DNA of 64,000 nt from Cryoendolithus antarcticus (GCA_002077065.1 NAJO01000005.1:372001-436000), one strand, 5' to 3'; shown: positions 19,998-31,494, numbered from the stretch's first letter. Program-made: numbers and translations. The notes: generated from the letters alone by a model not told the origin.

Positions 19998-22464
19998 ATG
20001 GCGGTAGACGACCTTGATGGGCTGGCTCTCATGCCTCTGGAGACACCACTGTTGAAGGTCTCGCGACCAGTGGCAGCGTGTCTACGCTGTCGCAATGCCA
20101 AAGTCAGATGCGATGGCAAGCTGCCCGTGAGAGACCCATGAATCGTCACTCTTGTAAAGCACGATACTGATCCGCATCAGGCTTGCACATCATGCGAGAG
20201 AACAGGGCGTGCAGCCGAATGCACCAGTACTAACGATCAATTTGCACGAGGCAAGGAACGGAGCTATGTTCAAACCCTCGAGACTCGGATCGACAAGCTC
20301 CAAGCGAGACTCGAGGAAGCTCATCGCAGGAAGCCATCGGTCATCTCACTTCCAGACGATGACACAGGCACCGCAGTGCCGTCAAGACGGCAGTCCTTAG
20401 ACGCTCAGCGGCCAGAAGATGAGGAGCCGCCGACGCCAAATACCAGCAAAGCCCAGCGGCGGAAAGAAGCTTCCGCTATCGATGACCTTGTATCTGGCTT
20501 CGGCTTCCTTTCAGTGAATGCGACCGCGCGGGATTTCTATGGGTTCACCTCGGCGATGTCGTATTCTCGATTGATCCTGTCTGCTTGCTCGAAGGATCCA
20601 CTCCCTCAGGGTACCACCAAGGCTTTGCCGCCAAAGCACGTGGCAACCCAGCTTGCCCAGCATTACTTGAACAACGTTTTCCAGCTCATTCCTGTGTTCG
20701 ATGAGGCGAGCTTCTATGCATCAGTCGACAGCGTGTATCACCGAGACACAGACAAGGCACAGCCGGTCGATCATTGGATGGTGCGCATGGTCCTTGCCGT
20801 TGCGAGCGCTTCTTTGTCAGAACGGAGTGGCGACCAGAACTTCCTCGAGGGTATCGGCCATGTGTGTGCTGCGCTAGACTTCGCCGAGCAAGTACTGCAT
20901 CCCGGCGCTATCTCCAGTGTGCAGGCACTTGTACTTCTTGTGGAGTACGCAATGCTTGACCCTCATCACTTTGACTCTTGGAGTCTGATCGGAGCAGCAT
21001 CTCGAGCAATGGTGGATCTCGGCCTACATCAAGATCCACCCAAAGGCACCTCGATGACCAAGGGCAAACTTGAGCTTCGTCGCAGAGTCTTCTGGTGTGT
21101 GTATGCTCTCGATCGATCGACCTCACTCGTGCAGACTCGAGCATTCTCTTTCTCCGACGACAGCGCCAAAGTCAAGGTGCCTTTCGTCAAACAGGTTGCC
21201 TCTCAGCCAAGCTCACCCGAGCCACAAGACGTGCCTGCTATGACCTGGCTGCAGTCTCATCAGCTTGCGCTAGATCTCATCGGCCTTCGTCAAATTCAGT
21301 CGAAGTGGTACACTGATCTATTTCAGTCCGGACGGAAGCCCTGGGACGAGCCTTACCCGTATATCTGGGCGGTTTGCAACGACATGCGCAAGTGGATGGA
21401 CGGAGTCTCAAACTCTGCTTCGCCGAACATGCGCGCTTTCTTCGAGCTCGACTTACTGTACTCCTATGTCTACGTGCTTTCACCGTCGCCACGGGTGCCT
21501 ACCATCACCCCCTTTGCCCAAACATTGATATTCGAATACTGCATTCGCTATGCCGATCTCATGCAACGACTCATCAGCGATCCGAGCTACACTGCACCTT
21601 TGTCATTCTACGACGCGATGAGAGTATACATGACAGGGCGCCAATTCCTAGACGTGCTCCAGCAGAACCTGGAGACGCTGCTCAATGGCATCGTTCCGGC
21701 ACGCCCTGAGGTCAGGCCGTCCAGTGCTCCGCCACCAGCAATACCACAAGTCATGCTCCCGCCTGGTGACACCGTGCAGCGCTTCAATACTTCGAGGAGT
21801 ATCAATTGCATTAAGCAGATCATAGACTGTCTTGCTCGATTTGGCATTCGATGGGGTTACATGAGGTGCGTGAAGCGCCACCCTCACTAAAGAGTACTTA
21901 CTGACAGGACACAGCTGGCATCAGCGCTACCAACAAGAGACATCCACAATGCTCGAAGAACTGACTATGCGTCTACGTGAGCTCGAAATCATGGCTGGCG
22001 TGAGAAGGCCCAGCATGTGGCAGCACGCTAATTCGACAGGCTCAGTAGGAAGCAACAGCAGCAGTCAGCACTTCAGCTCGCCACACAACAGCGTTCAGGG
22101 CCAGCCAGTGTATCAGTCTCCGCCTCCGATGCAGGCACATGGCATCTCGAACTACGTCGACGCAGGTGCAGCGGGTCAAGTCAGCCCACCGACATATCCA
22201 CCTCAAGCGCAACAGCTCTATCAGCAGCCTGGCTCGGGATACAGCACATCGTTCCCCGGTCAGGTGTCTTATTCTCAGGCACCAATGCAGCCACAGCCAT
22301 TCGCCTACGGCGATGCAAGCGCTTCTTTCCACAGACCCAGCATTAGTACTGCGCCGCACTCACAATTTGGTAACTGGGGCGGCTACAGCGGGCCTTCAGT
22401 GCCAGACACTCTAGATGAGGAGAATGCAGTACCGCCAAATTCTTGGGAGGCTCCCTCCAGATGA
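19998..22464 (+). CDS. Zn2Cys6 transcription factor with fungal_trans domain
   Basis: Three exons (19998..20126, 20181..21865, 21915..22464); introns are 54 and 49 bp and internal phases agree, giving about 787 aa. The zinc cluster is split by intron 1: ACLRCRNAKVRCDGKLP in exon 1, then ACTSCERTGRAAECTST in exon 2. A linker and heptads follow (KERSYVQTLETRIDKLQARL). The fungal_trans domain contains NNVFQLIPVFDEASFYASVD, VQALVLLVEYAMLDPHHFDS and RRRVFWCVYALDRSTSLVQT. The C-terminus is Gln/Ser/Pro-rich. The third exon is joined through WHQRYQQETSTMLEELTMRL. The stop lies inside another open frame that continues for 1.2 kb, so the 3' end deserves a check. The biological target is not known. Confidence 0.87.
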
Positions 22465-23713
22465 AAGCCGTGCTAAGCTTGCATCACAGGTCCCTCCATT
22501 GAATGCAGACATCAGTGACGAGCTCGATAGGCTATTCGGCGAGCCGCCGAATGTCGAGGGCGTCGGTCGGCTACTGCAGTCTAGCAGCGCGGCAGAGATG
22601 CAAAGCAGACGGACGTCGATGCACGATGCCGCGGATGTGATGTTGTGGGAGACGTTCCACTTACCTGGTCCGTCGCCGCAGCCATCGATGCCACCAAGGA
22701 GTACGAGGACATCGTCGACTGGATTGCAGCTGCGACAGATAGACTCGAATGTACCGAGGACCATCAGTCTTAGTGGCGACAAGGGCAAAGGACGGGCAGA
22801 GCAATTGCAACCAGGTGATCTTGGGTTTGAATTGTGGAACACGCTGCATATGCCATTGGAGCCACTGTTCGACTTCAACCATCAGCAGAACGAGAGTGTC
22901 GCGAGTTTTGTTGACGGAGTACTTACGAACCCGGCGTCTGGTACAGTGGGACTTCCCATCAGCCAACACGTCGCGCCGCTGGTAGTGGCTTCCCAGCAAA
23001 AAGGCCCAACGCCGGTTCCGCCTCCACTGCCTTCGACCATTGCGCCATCAGCGTTGCAGCTGCGTAGTACAGACGCCACTGAACATACGGCGACATCAGA
23101 CCCAGCTGCGGATTCCAGAATCTCGGCGGAGTCAAGCGCGCAGCTGCCCATCGCAGACTGTGATCTCCAGCGTCCAGCAGCTGGAGCAGTTGCAGATCAT
23201 TTCCCGTACCCACCACAGTACGCACCCCATGCCCGACCGGGCGAAGTAAAGCATCGATACGCGCACCCACCACCAAATCTCAACGTTCCCTACGCCGGAC
23301 CGAACGCGCCTCGTCCGACTCAAGCGCAAGCTCACATGTTGCCTCTGCAGCAACATCCCCACTCTCACTATGTCCCGTCATATCAGCCCCAATCTCAGCA
23401 CGCCCAAATCTTCCAACACCCTCACGCGCACTATACGCCTATCTCGGGACGTCCGAACAGTCACTTGGATCCAGCGACGCGACTCACGCACGCACATGCT
23501 ATGCCTGCACCGCACTACACTGCAGCGAATCTTGCAGATCAGAGTATTGTACCTATCACAACGTCCGGATATGTCTTTAGACCTGGCATGGGGTTTGTGT
23601 GCCGAGTCTGCGGCTCGAGTGTCTTCATGCCTGGCGTACATCGGGATCAAAGGACTGGGGTGCTTTGCATGGGGTTCTCTGGGGATGTGAGGTGGGAGTA
23701 CGTGGCATGGTGA
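22415..23713 (+). CDS. Hypothetical open frame overlapping the TF 3' end
   Basis: A 432-codon frame starting 50 bp before the stop of the preceding regulator, in another frame. It has no recognised domain. It is Pro/His/Gln/Ser-rich in the middle (many His-Pro and Ala-His steps) but has an ordered-looking N-terminal part (NADISDELDRLFGEPPNVEG, DAADVMLWETFHLPGP, DLGFELWNTLHMPLEP, with an apparent LWET/LWNT duplication). The C-terminus is distinctive, GMGFVCRVCGSSVFMPGV, a single CxxC knuckle. Either it is a separate gene whose start is an internal ATG, or it is the continuation of the regulator through a missed splice or an indel. Composition argues that it is translated. The exact start is unknown. 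Confidence 0.45.
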   Translation: MRRMQYRQILGRLPPDESRAKLASQVPPLNADISDELDRLFGEPPNVEGVGRLLQSSSAAEMQSRRTSMHDAADVMLWETFHLPGPSPQPSMPPRSTRTSSTGLQLRQIDSNVPRTISLSGDKGKGRAEQLQPGDLGFELWNTLHMPLEPLFDFNHQQNESVASFVDGVLTNPASGTVGLPISQHVAPLVVASQQKGPTPVPPPLPSTIAPSALQLRSTDATEHTATSDPAADSRISAESSAQLPIADCDLQRPAAGAVADHFPYPPQYAPHARPGEVKHRYAHPPPNLNVPYAGPNAPRPTQAQAHMLPLQQHPHSHYVPSYQPQSQHAQIFQHPHAHYTPISGRPNSHLDPATRLTHAHAMPAPHYTAANLADQSIVPITTSGYVFRPGMGFVCRVCGSSVFMPGVHRDQRTGVLCMGFSGDVRWEYVAW

Positions 23714-24246
23714 TGCGATCCGGGACGAGGAGTCTGGTCTTCGCAAACAAGGACATCATGCGTGAATTTCTCAGGTGTGGAGGCTTTTTTGAGTAGTTCA
23801 GTAGTTCGTATCACTGAGCGTGCAACGCACGGCTGGAGAAGCCAGATTATCGTTGCAGCGGACATACTTCCGTCACTTCACTTACTTGATAAAAGGGCCT
23901 CGATCGCTCCTGGCTTATCACTACTCAGCATGTTATCTCACAAGACGCAATGTAACGGCTCCCATTCGCAGCACCTGCCGGCGTCTCGACCACAAAAGCA
24001 AAGTCGTGAAGGCGAATCGACCTGTGCACGTGTGCTGCTCGGAAGAATTGCTCTCTGAGTTCGTGTCGAGACGCGCACCCAATCAAAAGCTCCGTCGGTA
24101 GCAGGTGGTCGCGTGCCCTCGAAAGGATGCGTCCCTTCCTCCCCCTCTACCACCATTCATCCAAGCATGCCTTCTACGTACTCGCTCAACGGCTCTGCAG
24201 CTCGGAGACGGTCAGAGTACTCCGCAGTCTACATACATGAAATTAG
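23714..24246. other. Region upstream of bHLH gene
   Basis: About 530 bp. It probably contains the promoter, 5' UTR and perhaps a short first coding exon of the bHLH gene, because the main exon is open back to a TAG at 24244-24246. I could not identify an ATG exon that joins in the right phase. Confidence 0.35.
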
Positions 24247-24342
24247 TTGTCGCCGCCCATTGAGAAACCGTCCCTTTCGCCCACCATAGCTTCCTATACT
24301 TCGTCTGCCTATCTGGCGCGCCATCCCATTGCAGGTCCCGTC

Positions 24343-25945
24343 ATGCCACGGCCAGCCCCTCCGCCTACTCCAGGCTCTTCCAGTGACCTTCGCGGCAAGG
24401 ATGGCTTCCTCGCTGCGGGTTCACACGCACCGTTCAACTTACCACCTGCGGCTTTCCCAGATGGCGATCGCGCGAGCAGTACGTCCACCACATCCTCTAA
24501 GAATGGCTCGGATAGCAGTTGGCGGCCTGTCTCTCCTGGAGGTGTGCCGGCTGAATCGAGTAAGAAGAAGGCCAAGAGTACCCTGGCCGAAGGAGGTGTG
24601 ATTACGAGAGAGGACTTCACATTACCTCCTCCACCTACGCGAAGTCGGAAGATCATCCAGATGAAGCCTTCAGACGATGGTGTCCCGGACGATGCTCTCG
24701 CTGGCGCGCTTAAGTCAGGGACGGCTGCAGCAGGCGCGGCTACGACAGCACCAGCATCTGGAGGGAGAAAGAAGAGCGGGGCTGGCTCTACGGCTGCGGG
24801 GCGCAAGATCGCACGAAAGACGGCGCACAGCCTGATTGAGAGGCGACGGAGGTCCAAGATGAATGAAGAGTTCGGCGTTTTGAAGGATATGGTGCCTGCG
24901 TGCAAGGGCCAGGAGATGCACAAGCTCGCTATACTGCAGGTAAGTCGACGTATTTATGTAACCCTCGCTCTTCTGTGCTCCTTTTGACTGCGCTACCATT
25001 GCTTGTGCATGTGCCGAATCGACCATGAGAGGACCTCGCTTTTTCCGCTTTTTCCTTTCCGCTGGTCGTCTCACTTCCCAAGGACACTTGGGCGAGCGGT
25101 CGCCTATCATGTAGAGTCTGAGAAGAGCAGGAGGCAAGAGTCCGTACCAGCGAGAGTGACCAGTGCATGTTCGCGCTTTACAGCCAGATCACTAACGAGA
25201 AGTCTAGGCTAGTATCGACTATCTCCGGTATCTCGAGCAGTGCGTCTCAGACTTGCAATCGCAGAGCAGCACATCGCCACGCTCAAGACCACAGCCTAAG
25301 TCCGCGCCAGCTCTGCGCCAAGCAGAGGAGGATCTCGACTCTGACGAGGAGATGGATGACGACCCGGACATTTCCAACACCCCTCAAATCCCCTCTGCAG
25401 CCTCCACACCAGCAACAGCAGGTCTGGAGCATAGTTCAAGCCTCGTCTCCCTGCCATCCCTCTCCCAAATCACATCGACGACGACTTCAGCTTCGCCCTT
25501 GACCTTCCCAGGCGGACGTCACTACTCCATGTCTTCTGCCAGCCAAGCAAGCTACTCACCTTGCTTCCACTCGAACACGACATCACCTGCTTTCGGCCCA
25601 CAGCTCCATCACCAGCCGCTACACTTTGGTAGCGGAACGTTTGGGCTCGGTAGCCCAGCATTGAAACCATTGGACTCGCAGTACCAACTTCGGCAAGTAG
25701 CTGAGAACGCGACGGAGCTGCTGGCCGAAAAGCGGAGACCTAGCAGTACTGTCGCCGGAGTGGCAGAGGTGAGGGAGAAGAAGCGGAGTGAGCACGAGAA
25801 GGATCAGGAGGCTACTGCAGCCTTATTGATGCTGAACAGTGATCGAAGGCAGTGGAGGGGTGCCAGTGGGGGCGGTGGAGCAAGGGCCGGGGATGAAAGG
25901 CGAGGCGAGGGTGGGATGAGTGTTCGGGACCTGCTCAGCGGGTAG
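24343..25945 (+). CDS. bHLH transcription factor (PalcA/Pho4-like)
   Basis: Two exons from the first in-frame ATG (24343..24939, 25208..25945; 268-bp intron, phase 0) give at least 444 aa. The basic helix-loop-helix is ARKTAHSLIERRRRSKMNEE then FGVLKDMVPACKGQEMHKLA and ILQ, continuing after the intron with ASIDYLRYLEQCVSDLQ, so the intron cuts helix 2. His-Glu-Arg spacing in the basic region (H..IERRRR) predicts E-box (CANNTG) binding. Downstream there is an acidic block (EEDLDSDEEMDDDPD) and a conserved end TAALLMLNSDRRQW plus MSVRDLLSG. The frame is open upstream to 24247, directly after a TAG that could be an intron acceptor, so a further 5' exon is likely and the start is uncertain. The PalcA comparison rests on the helix sequence only. 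Confidence 0.82.
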
Positions 25946-26327
25946 ACCATTGACTTTGCGACGGGGCGTTTCGAGGTACGCGGTCATGAAATACTAGGGC
26001 AGCAGTGGGGTCTGGGACCAGGCATGCAAGTCTTAGAGTGGCGCACATAGGTGCAGTTCCACTTACTGAGTGGACAGTAGCAAAAGCTGCAACGTCACCG
26101 GCTCGCTACGTTCCACAAACATCCCTTCTGTATATCGATATCTGTCCAAAATTCGTGGTGACCGTAGACTGTCCGTGAACAGCACAATCGTTGCAGGACA
26201 GCCCGCGCGCTAGTCCTCCTCGATCGCACTTGCCACGCCAGCTTGAGATGTGGGACGCGTTGCCTGCCAAGTGTGCGACAATAGTGAACGTGTCGTGGAA
26301 CACCAACATTCATGTGACAACGCATCG
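25946..26327. other. Intergenic region without recognised gene
   Basis: About 380 bp between the bHLH stop and the sirtuin start, both on the plus strand. Nothing beyond a presumed terminator and promoter is seen. Confidence 0.35.
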
Positions 26328-27905
26328 ATGAACGACATGGACATCCCATCACTCAAACGCAAGAGAGCGCCGAGCGAGGGCAACTGTATTCACATCTTAC
26401 AGCATCCGACGCCACAGAAACCGATGGCACCAACTGAACCGCCTATGGATCAGCACAGTACGACTTTTGATTTTGGAGGCGGGTTAGTGATCGATCTGAC
26501 TGAGGGCGCACCCACTGCCAACGGCTCGAGCAGCACTGCCGTCGAGCATACCGGCAACGATCACATCGTCGATGATGACGAGACTGTAGGCGCTGATGCG
26601 GACGGCGGAGACGAAGACGAGGATGACGACGATCAACTCACGCGCGATGAAGTTGATCAGCTCTTCGCCCAGCTTCGACGCGAGGGTATGGAAACCTTCG
26701 AGCACAAGACGTTGCCGGATGAAGACCTTGATCTTGAGTCCTTCGCTCTGGCTGTGGGCATCGATCCTGACTGGGCCGAAGAAGAAGGGTTGGACTACGT
26801 TGACTATGCTCGCAATTATCTGCACCATCTGTGCCACAAGCGCGCCAAGCTGCCTCACGTCAATACGATGGATGATGTGGTGAACCTATTAAAGTCGAGC
26901 AGCAAAGTGTTGGTAATCACGGGCGCTGGCATATCTACTTCACTGGGCATTCCAGACTTCAGATCCAAGGATGGAGGTTTCTACGCGAAGCTACGCGACC
27001 TAGGAATGGCTGAGCCGGAGGAGGTATTCGATATCTTCAACTTCGACCACGACCCAAGCGTCTTCTACTCGCTGGCAGCCGACATCTTGCCCATGAATGA
27101 TGCCTACACACCCACACACGACTTCATTCGCCGTCTTCAAGACAAAGGCAAGCTTTTGAGGAACTACACGCAGAACATCGATAACATCGAACGTCTTGCC
27201 GGTATCTCCTCGGATCGTCTGTTGCAGTGTCATGGAAGCTTCGCCACAGCGAGCTGTAGGAAGTGTAAGCATCAAGTGCCCGGGAAGGAGATCTTCGGCG
27301 ACATCAGAGGGAAACGCGTGGCTAAGTGCCGCAAGTGTATTGACTCCATCGCCGCTACGGCTTCCGTCGCAAAAGTCTCGAAACCCAAGCCGAAAGCCCG
27401 CGACTTTGACGGCGGCTACGACGACGACTCTGAGCCTGACGACCTCCCCTCCGCTGGCGTCATGAAGCCCGACATCACATTCTTCGGCGAGGCGCTGCCG
27501 GATACGTTCTTCAAGCTCTTCGCTGAAGACAAGAAGGTCACGGACCTGGTGCTCGTGATCGGAACGTCTATGCAAGTTGGCCCAGTGGCTGAGATGCCTG
27601 ATGCGCTGGCCGAGGCTGGCAGGGGTGGAGTTCCGGTGGTGTATGTGGGCAGAGAGGCGTGCAGGCATATCGAATTTGATGTGCAGGTGCTGGGCGAGTG
27701 CGACGAGGTCGTTGGAGAGTTAGGCAGGAGAGCTGGATGGAAGGCGTTGAAAGGACAAGGCGACGGAGCCGACAGTCTGGTAAAGCTAGTTGAGGTTGGA
27801 GAGAATCTGGGCGTTTGGCGCTTGTTGAAAGAAGGCGAGAAGGCGGATGAGGAGGAGGCTAAGATCATCGAAGCTGGCGTGGAAGTTATCGACATCTTGG
27901 ATTAA
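26328..27905 (+). CDS. Class-I sirtuin (Sir2/Hst1-like NAD-dependent deacylase)
   Basis: Single exon, 525 aa from ATG 26328; the open frame extends to 26250 without an upstream ATG. The N-terminus holds a SUMO-interaction-like core VIDLT (residues 54-58) and then a long acidic run. A conserved domain (VDQLFAQLRREGMETFEHKT, DPDWAEEEGLDYVDYARNYL) typical of fungal Hst1/SirA proteins precedes the catalytic core. Core motifs are VLVITGAGISTSLGIPDFRS, NYTQNIDNIERLAGI, the catalytic His in LLQCHGSF, zinc-binding pairs CRKCKHQ and CRKCIDS, and GVMKPDITFFGEALPD followed by VLVIGTSMQVGPV. The family removes acetyl groups from histones and other proteins, usually in gene silencing. An acidic insertion (DFDGGYDDDSEPDD) separates the second zinc pair from the Rossmann part. 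Confidence 0.93.
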   Translation: MNDMDIPSLKRKRAPSEGNCIHILQHPTPQKPMAPTEPPMDQHSTTFDFGGGLVIDLTEGAPTANGSSSTAVEHTGNDHIVDDDETVGADADGGDEDEDDDDQLTRDEVDQLFAQLRREGMETFEHKTLPDEDLDLESFALAVGIDPDWAEEEGLDYVDYARNYLHHLCHKRAKLPHVNTMDDVVNLLKSSSKVLVITGAGISTSLGIPDFRSKDGGFYAKLRDLGMAEPEEVFDIFNFDHDPSVFYSLAADILPMNDAYTPTHDFIRRLQDKGKLLRNYTQNIDNIERLAGISSDRLLQCHGSFATASCRKCKHQVPGKEIFGDIRGKRVAKCRKCIDSIAATASVAKVSKPKPKARDFDGGYDDDSEPDDLPSAGVMKPDITFFGEALPDTFFKLFAEDKKVTDLVLVIGTSMQVGPVAEMPDALAEAGRGGVPVVYVGREACRHIEFDVQVLGECDEVVGELGRRAGWKALKGQGDGADSLVKLVEVGENLGVWRLLKEGEKADEEEAKIIEAGVEVIDILD

Positions 27906-28893
27906 GCTGATCGTTCGACCGATGCGAGAGCATGATAACTGATACCCAACGGAGATCGCATGGTGTGGCGTTGGCTATACACGAGCGAAAAGAGACATGG
28001 ATAGATTTCAGATCGCAATGGAAGCTTGAGTAGTATACCAAATACTCAGTTGACTCCACCTCGTCTCGTTGTTGCGGTGGACGCAATCTTTGAGCACGAA
28101 TTCGGCTCGGTCGCAAGCACGACCAACGATCGATGATTTAGATTGCCAGCTCAATCAATAGGTACGCTCTGAGTTTGGAGCGCTCACGGTGCGCACTGCC
28201 AGCTCGGTTGTGGTAACCAAACGACCTTTGTGAACTTGAATTTGGTAGCAGCGGAGAGAGATGATTCCATCAAGATGAAGTTCAAGCTGATCCCGGATTA
28301 CCTATTACAGTAAACCCTCCTTCCTCCCTCCATCCAAACCTCCTCGGCTCGTCCACCTCCGTGCTGCACACCCTCACATCGCACAAAACGGCCAACCGCA
28401 TGACTGCATCCGCCGAGTCCCGACCGCATTTGAGACATCACATTGGTTGCGCCACCAACCGTGTACCTCGCAGTAGCAAGTACTCCCGGTGCAGAATCTT
28501 GGGGTCCTTGGAAAGGGCCGTCATAGAATCGGTGTTTCCTCCCCAATGCTTGGACTACACTTGCCGTGCATCCGGATGGATTGACTTCTGGCTATCTTGA
28601 CTTCATCTTGTTCAACAACATTAGGATCGAGTATATCGGATCGCATTCGCATACTACCGCATCTTGACTACCCATCCCATCTCATCAGTATTACACCCCA
28701 GCGACTGCACCGGGAAATCTGCCGATAGGGCTGCATCTGATTGACCCACCCGCCCGTCTGAACCCCATCCAACCCGCCAGAACCGCGAGACCCTCGATTC
28801 CGGGGTGTGCTCCGACTGTGTGTTTGGTTCGAACACTAGGATAGTCATTGCGGACATTTCTTGCGACTGCAGAGTTGAGAAACAGTAGCAGTC
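27906..28893. other. Intergenic region without recognised gene
   Basis: About 990 bp between two plus-strand genes. Only short ORFs without recognisable features lie here. It should contain the terminator of the sirtuin and the promoter of the next gene. Confidence 0.4.
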
Positions 28894-29819
28894 ATGCCAA
28901 TCATACGCAATCCATTCCGGACGAAGGACGAGAACGTCCGGCCAGCGACGGCAGTGAACGATGAGAAATCTGGGAGTGTGAGGCCTTCGCTGGACATCTC
29001 GCGCGAGGAGAAGGCGAGGGCGGAGTACAAATTGAGTGGTGAGTAGCATTGCGTGGCAGATACCCTCGCGAAGCGCAATGGCTAAGAACGGTTGCGCAAC
29101 ACAGAGATCAACGACTCGGGCGTATGCTTACCGCCGTCGCCCGGCGAGGAGAAGAAGACGTTCTGGGGACGAGGAGGCTCATCGCGGAGTACGACTACGA
29201 CGAGCAGTGCGCATCGAAGCCTGCTCGCTGACAGCGAGCCGTTCAACATCTCGAGGGAGTCTTTTGACTCGTACCGGCGATCCTTCGTATGATCTTCCCA
29301 GTCGCGCGAACCCTAGGGCCGACTACTGACACCCCGCTGCAGGACATCTCGGGGCGTTCGCCTGTAATAGGCCCTAATGAAGGCACACGACCTCGCGCAT
29401 CACTCGACAGCCGAGCATTCCAACCTTTACCGCGCAGCAGCGCAACCTTTGCCCGATCGCCGCTTCCATCCTCCCAGCAAGCCCAGGCTGTGCCTCAAAC
29501 AACGAAAGAAGAGGACTTCGAGGACGTCGGTCTCGAAGACCCCAAGCCTATGCCAGCGAAGAAGCGCGGACTTTTCGCTCGCCTCACGGACTCGAATCCC
29601 AGTGACAGCCAACAAGCTACAGCTGGAGCTGAGGCGAAAACGAGTGACAAATGGCACTTTGGCGCAAGAAAACGGGGGCAGAGTGGTCAGGGTGCAGAGT
29701 TGGGAAGCATTCCGACCCGCGAGGAAACGCCGAAACCTGAGAGTGGGCTGAGGAGAAGTGAGACGCCCAAGCCTGTTGAGGGGACTGCCCAGGCACCTAG
29801 TGTTGAGGCGGCGTCGTGA
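28894..29819 (+). CDS. Conserved fungal protein of unknown function
   Basis: Three exons (28894..29038, 29105..29286, 29343..29819; introns 66 and 56 bp) give 267 aa and all phases agree. The sequence is Ser/Pro/Arg-rich and probably disordered, without membrane segments. Short, well-shaped blocks look conserved: MPIIRNPFRTKDENVRPATA at the N-terminus, EINDSGVCLPPSPGEEKKTF after intron 1 and FNISRESFDSYRRSF before intron 2, then DISGRSPV. I recognise the layout as a Pezizomycotina-type unknown but cannot name a function. The neat splicing of three weak ORF pieces into one phase-consistent frame is the main support. Confidence 0.72.
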
Positions 29820-30322
29820 GATTGATGCTGCTTGGTGATTCTTGGGCAAGTTTTCTGAGGCAAGGGAGGATCTTTGAATCGGTCTGCGCGAGGGTGATGC
29901 GGCGTTTATGGCTTCATGGGATGACATAACTCGGCTCGGTAAGACGAGGAAGCTACATGGGATGATAACTTACAGGCGCATGGGCGATGGCGGTGTAATG
30001 ACACGACTTTGGATGAACTCGCACATGATGGGTGGACGCCACGCTCGGGTTCCGTGTGCAGGCCGACGGAGGCATGGAGGTGTGAGAGTTTCTTGTGCAT
30101 AGATATATGAGTATTGTATAGACGATCTGTCAAGTAAACGAAATCATTCGCCTCCGATGTCCTTTGCAGCGAGCGCCAACTCTCTATGCACTCTGCTGTA
30201 CCCAAATCGCGTCGACGTCACTCCATCAAACGCGTCTTCCAAATTTTCGAAGCTTCACCTCAATCCATTTCGACATCACTTCCACCTCACCACTACATCC
30301 CATTTACCACAGCCCTCACGTA
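29820..30322. other. Intergenic region without recognised gene
   Basis: About 500 bp upstream of RRP42. The 100 bp before the start codon are pyrimidine- and A-rich, as fungal 5' UTRs often are. No supported gene. Confidence 0.35.
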
Positions 30323-31433
30323 ATGCCACCCTATACTAACATCCCCCTCTCCCCCGCCGAGCTCTCCTACCTCCACACCTCCCTCTCCTCCACCCCTCCA
30401 ATCCGCCCCGATGGCCGCACACCCACGCAATTCCGCCCACTAGTAGCAGAAACCGCTATCCTGCCCACAGCCAACGGAAGCGCGCGTGTCTGCTTCTCAG
30501 ATGGCACGGAGGCGATTGTGGGTGTGAAGGCGGAGGTGGAGAAGACTCGGGGTGGAGGTATGGAGCAGGATGTGAACATGGGTGGAGATGACGGGAATGA
30601 TGAGGGGAAGGGAGAGGTACAGTGGCTGCAGCTCGGGATTGATATTCCGGGCTTGAGAGATGATGATGCGCTGCCGGTGTTCCTTGGAGCGATGCTAAGG
30701 GAGGCGTTGTTGGCTGATGGTGGACTGGCGGCGAGGCTGAATATCAACGCCAGGTTCCATTGGAGGCTTTATGTAGATGTACGTAGCCTTTCTGTCTCCC
30801 AATCTCCTCCCCTCGATCTCCGACTGACTCTCATGCTTTACGGTAATGTAGATTCTCCTCCTCTCGCCTCCACTTTCCTACCCGCTACCACTGCTCAGCC
30901 TTACGACACATCTTGCTCTTCTAAGCACACGACTCCCGGCCCTCGTCTCACAAGGCGACGAGGATCCGCTCTTCAACGACGACTGGCAGGCATCTTTACC
31001 GCTCTACCCCTCGAAAGCCTCTCAACCACCTATCACGCTCCTCGTAATCTCAGTCCAGGATACGATTCTCTTCGACCCCTCAGTCCCCGAACTAGCAGTC
31101 GCCGACGCTGTGCTCGCGATCTCCGTCCTCCAAACCCCAGGATCCAGAACCTGGAGCGTCGTAGCGATTCGCACTGTAGACCCACCTTCCAGACTCACGG
31201 CAGCGGGTGTGCCGAGTTCACTAGGCAGTGCTGGGGGCGCAGTGGCGACGGCTACTAACGCGGAAGTATTATTGGCTAGGGAACGGGACGAGATTGGGAG
31301 CGTCTGGAGGCCTCCGCGGGGTGGAGTGGGGAGGAAGGTCATTGCGAGGATGGTCAAGATGGTTGTAGAGAGTGGTGGAGTGGCGGATGAGGTTATGGGG
31401 GGTTTGGAGGGGGTGGAGATTGGGATGAGCTGA
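30323..31433 (+). CDS. RRP42: Exosome core subunit RRP42
   Basis: Two exons (30323..30778, 30852..31433; 73-bp intron, phase 0) give 345 aa. It belongs to the RNase PH family in the six-member ring of the RNA exosome. The diagnostic start is LSPAELSYLHTSLSSTPPIR followed by PDGRTPTQFRPLVAETAILP and GSARVCFSDGTEAIVGVKAE. After the intron come the PH-domain second-half blocks PPITLLVISVQDTILFDPSV and PELAVADAVLAISVL. Catalytic residues of bacterial RNase PH are not expected to be functional in eukaryotic ring subunits. An insertion rich in Gly/Asp/Glu lies between strands (around residues 75-95). The gene is convergent with the TMF1-like gene, whose stop is 61 bp away. DIS3, which this ring feeds with RNA, is 22 kb downstream. 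Confidence 0.9.
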
Positions 31434-31494
31434 AGGTGAGAGTTATGCGATGGTGAGGTTGTAATGATACACGGATGTCGAAATGGTGGAGATG

